From positions 5,301-10,677 of the forward strand of contig MGOD01000039.1 of the NCBI GenBank assembly GCA_001795245.1: a DNA stretch of 5,377 nucleotides, in the 5' to 3' direction. The position numbers were made by a program, and so were the translations under genes. Every line of letters starts with the position of its first letter. Positions within the stretch are counted from its first letter, which is position 1. Positions 4,784-5,377 of the stretch are shown in pieces. The notes under the pieces are model-generated. The model ran no database searches. It was not told the DNA's origin and saw only the letters and a list, made by a program, of their open reading frames with translations. The stretch is from Chloroflexi bacterium RBG_16_70_13. GTDB lineage: Bacteria > Chloroflexota > Limnocylindria > Limnocylindrales > CSP1-4.

Positions 4784-5377
4784 GTGAGCGTACGGGCGGC
4801 GGCGGACGTCCCGGCGCGGCCCGCGGAGGTCGTGGCGCTCCCCGCCCCCCTGGTTCTCGATCGCCTGCGCGACCGGGTCGGCGATCTCCTCGATCTCGCG
4901 ATCGCGACGGCCGCGTCCGGAGCACCCGATGCCGACGTGCCCGCCTCCCTGCACAGCCCGATCGCCGGCGAGCCCGGCGGCCGATGGCTCCGCCGCGCCA
5001 ACATCGTCGGCGTCAACGTCCGCACGGTCGGCGATCTGCTGGGCGTTCTCGCCTACGCGATGACCCTGCCGCGCATCCAGAACTCGGTGCACCTGCTGCC
5101 GATCTGGGAGCCGGGCGTGGTCGGCAGCCTGTACGCGCCAGTCAGCTGGAACATCGACCCGGAGCTCCGCAGCGAGGCATGGGCGGCGGCCTGCCCAGGG
5201 CTTGATACGGTCGAGAAACAGCTCGGGGCGGTGGTCCACATCCTCCATGCGATGGGCAAGACGGTCGGGATCGACGTCGTGCCGCATGTCGATCGCTACT
5301 CGGAGATCGCGCTCGCCGGGCCGGACCTGTTCGAGTGGCTCCGGCGTCGGGGCACCAGGATCGTCGAGCACGGACCG
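4784..5377 (+). CDS. Alpha-amylase-superfamily (GH13-like) protein, N-terminal part (runs off right edge)
   Basis: The frame stays open for 198 codons to the window end. GTG 4784 follows the kinase stop by seven bases, with GGTGA (4772-4776, including that stop) as a plausible Shine-Dalgarno seven bases away, so it belongs to the same operon. Residues 1-65 are Ala/Pro-rich without clear motifs. From about 70 it looks like the start of a (beta/alpha)8 glycosidase barrel: QNSVHLLPIWEPGVVGSLYA (99-118) occupies the early LPxxE/P position of amylases, and GKTVGIDVVPHVDRYSEIAL (158-177) the region I strand. The Asp and His there are spaced DVVPH rather than DxxxNH. FEWLRRRGTRIV follows. Catalytic regions II-IV are beyond the edge, so hydrolase, phosphorylase and transferase remain possible. 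No signal peptide is seen, fitting cytoplasmic action on an imported glucoside. Confidence 0.7.
   Translation, partial: MSVRAAADVPARPAEVVALPAPLVLDRLRDRVGDLLDLAIATAASGAPDADVPASLHSPIAGEPGGRWLRRANIVGVNVRTVGDLLGVLAYAMTLPRIQNSVHLLPIWEPGVVGSLYAPVSWNIDPELRSEAWAAACPGLDTVEKQLGAVVHILHAMGKTVGIDVVPHVDRYSEIALAGPDLFEWLRRRGTRIVEHGP

Noticed and set aside
2386..4905. Four GCGATCGC octamers (2386, 3423, 4180, 4898), like cyanobacterial HIP1 repeats
   Set aside because: All four are in frame and encode Ala-Ile-Ala with the preferred codons GCG/GCC and ATC, so codon use explains them; none lies between genes.
4739..5371. 210-codon minus-strand open frame at the right end
   Set aside because: The plus strand here encodes a protein with amylase-like motifs and operon-like spacing; the minus frame has compositional bias and no motif.

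Overview
This G+C-rich window (about two-thirds G+C by eye, strong GTC/ATC/GCG codon bias, frequent GTG starts) looks like chromosomal DNA of a high-GC bacterium. The substrate-binding protein and the N-terminally extended first permease read most like Chloroflexota or Actinomycetota versions. This is an impression from protein style, not a database result. I see no mobile element, CRISPR array, tRNA or rRNA, and no gene-free stretch longer than 149 bases.

The layout is a classic sugar-uptake locus. On the minus strand, 1-503 holds the N-terminal half of a LacI-family repressor; its C-terminus lies off the left edge. A 149-base divergent control region (504-652) carries two back-to-back promoter candidates, a 16-bp LacI-type operator with a central CG (575-590), a second small palindrome (554-564), and leader hairpins just before a strong ribosome binding site.

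Rightwards run a lipoprotein sugar-binding protein (653-1984), an intercistronic hairpin region (1996-2053), two permeases with EAA loops that overlap by four bases (2089-3210 and 3207-4058), a small P-loop kinase of the phosphoribulokinase/uridine-kinase type (4129-4776), and the first 198 codons of an alpha-amylase-superfamily (GH13-like) protein (4784 to the right edge). The three transport genes match the AglE-AglF-AglG alpha-glucoside transporter type, and the LacI-EFG-GH13 order resembles the rhizobial agl operon. No transporter ATPase is present in the window.

The inferred job is repressor-controlled import of an alpha-glucoside-like oligosaccharide, followed by cytoplasmic cleavage by the GH13-like enzyme and phosphorylation of a product by the kinase. 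The transporter part is ordinary and well supported. The less ordinary parts are the kinase, whose substrate is unclear and which has no Shine-Dalgarno but overlaps the stop of a possible 22-codon leader ORF, and the GH13-like protein, whose region I departs from the standard DxxxNH form.
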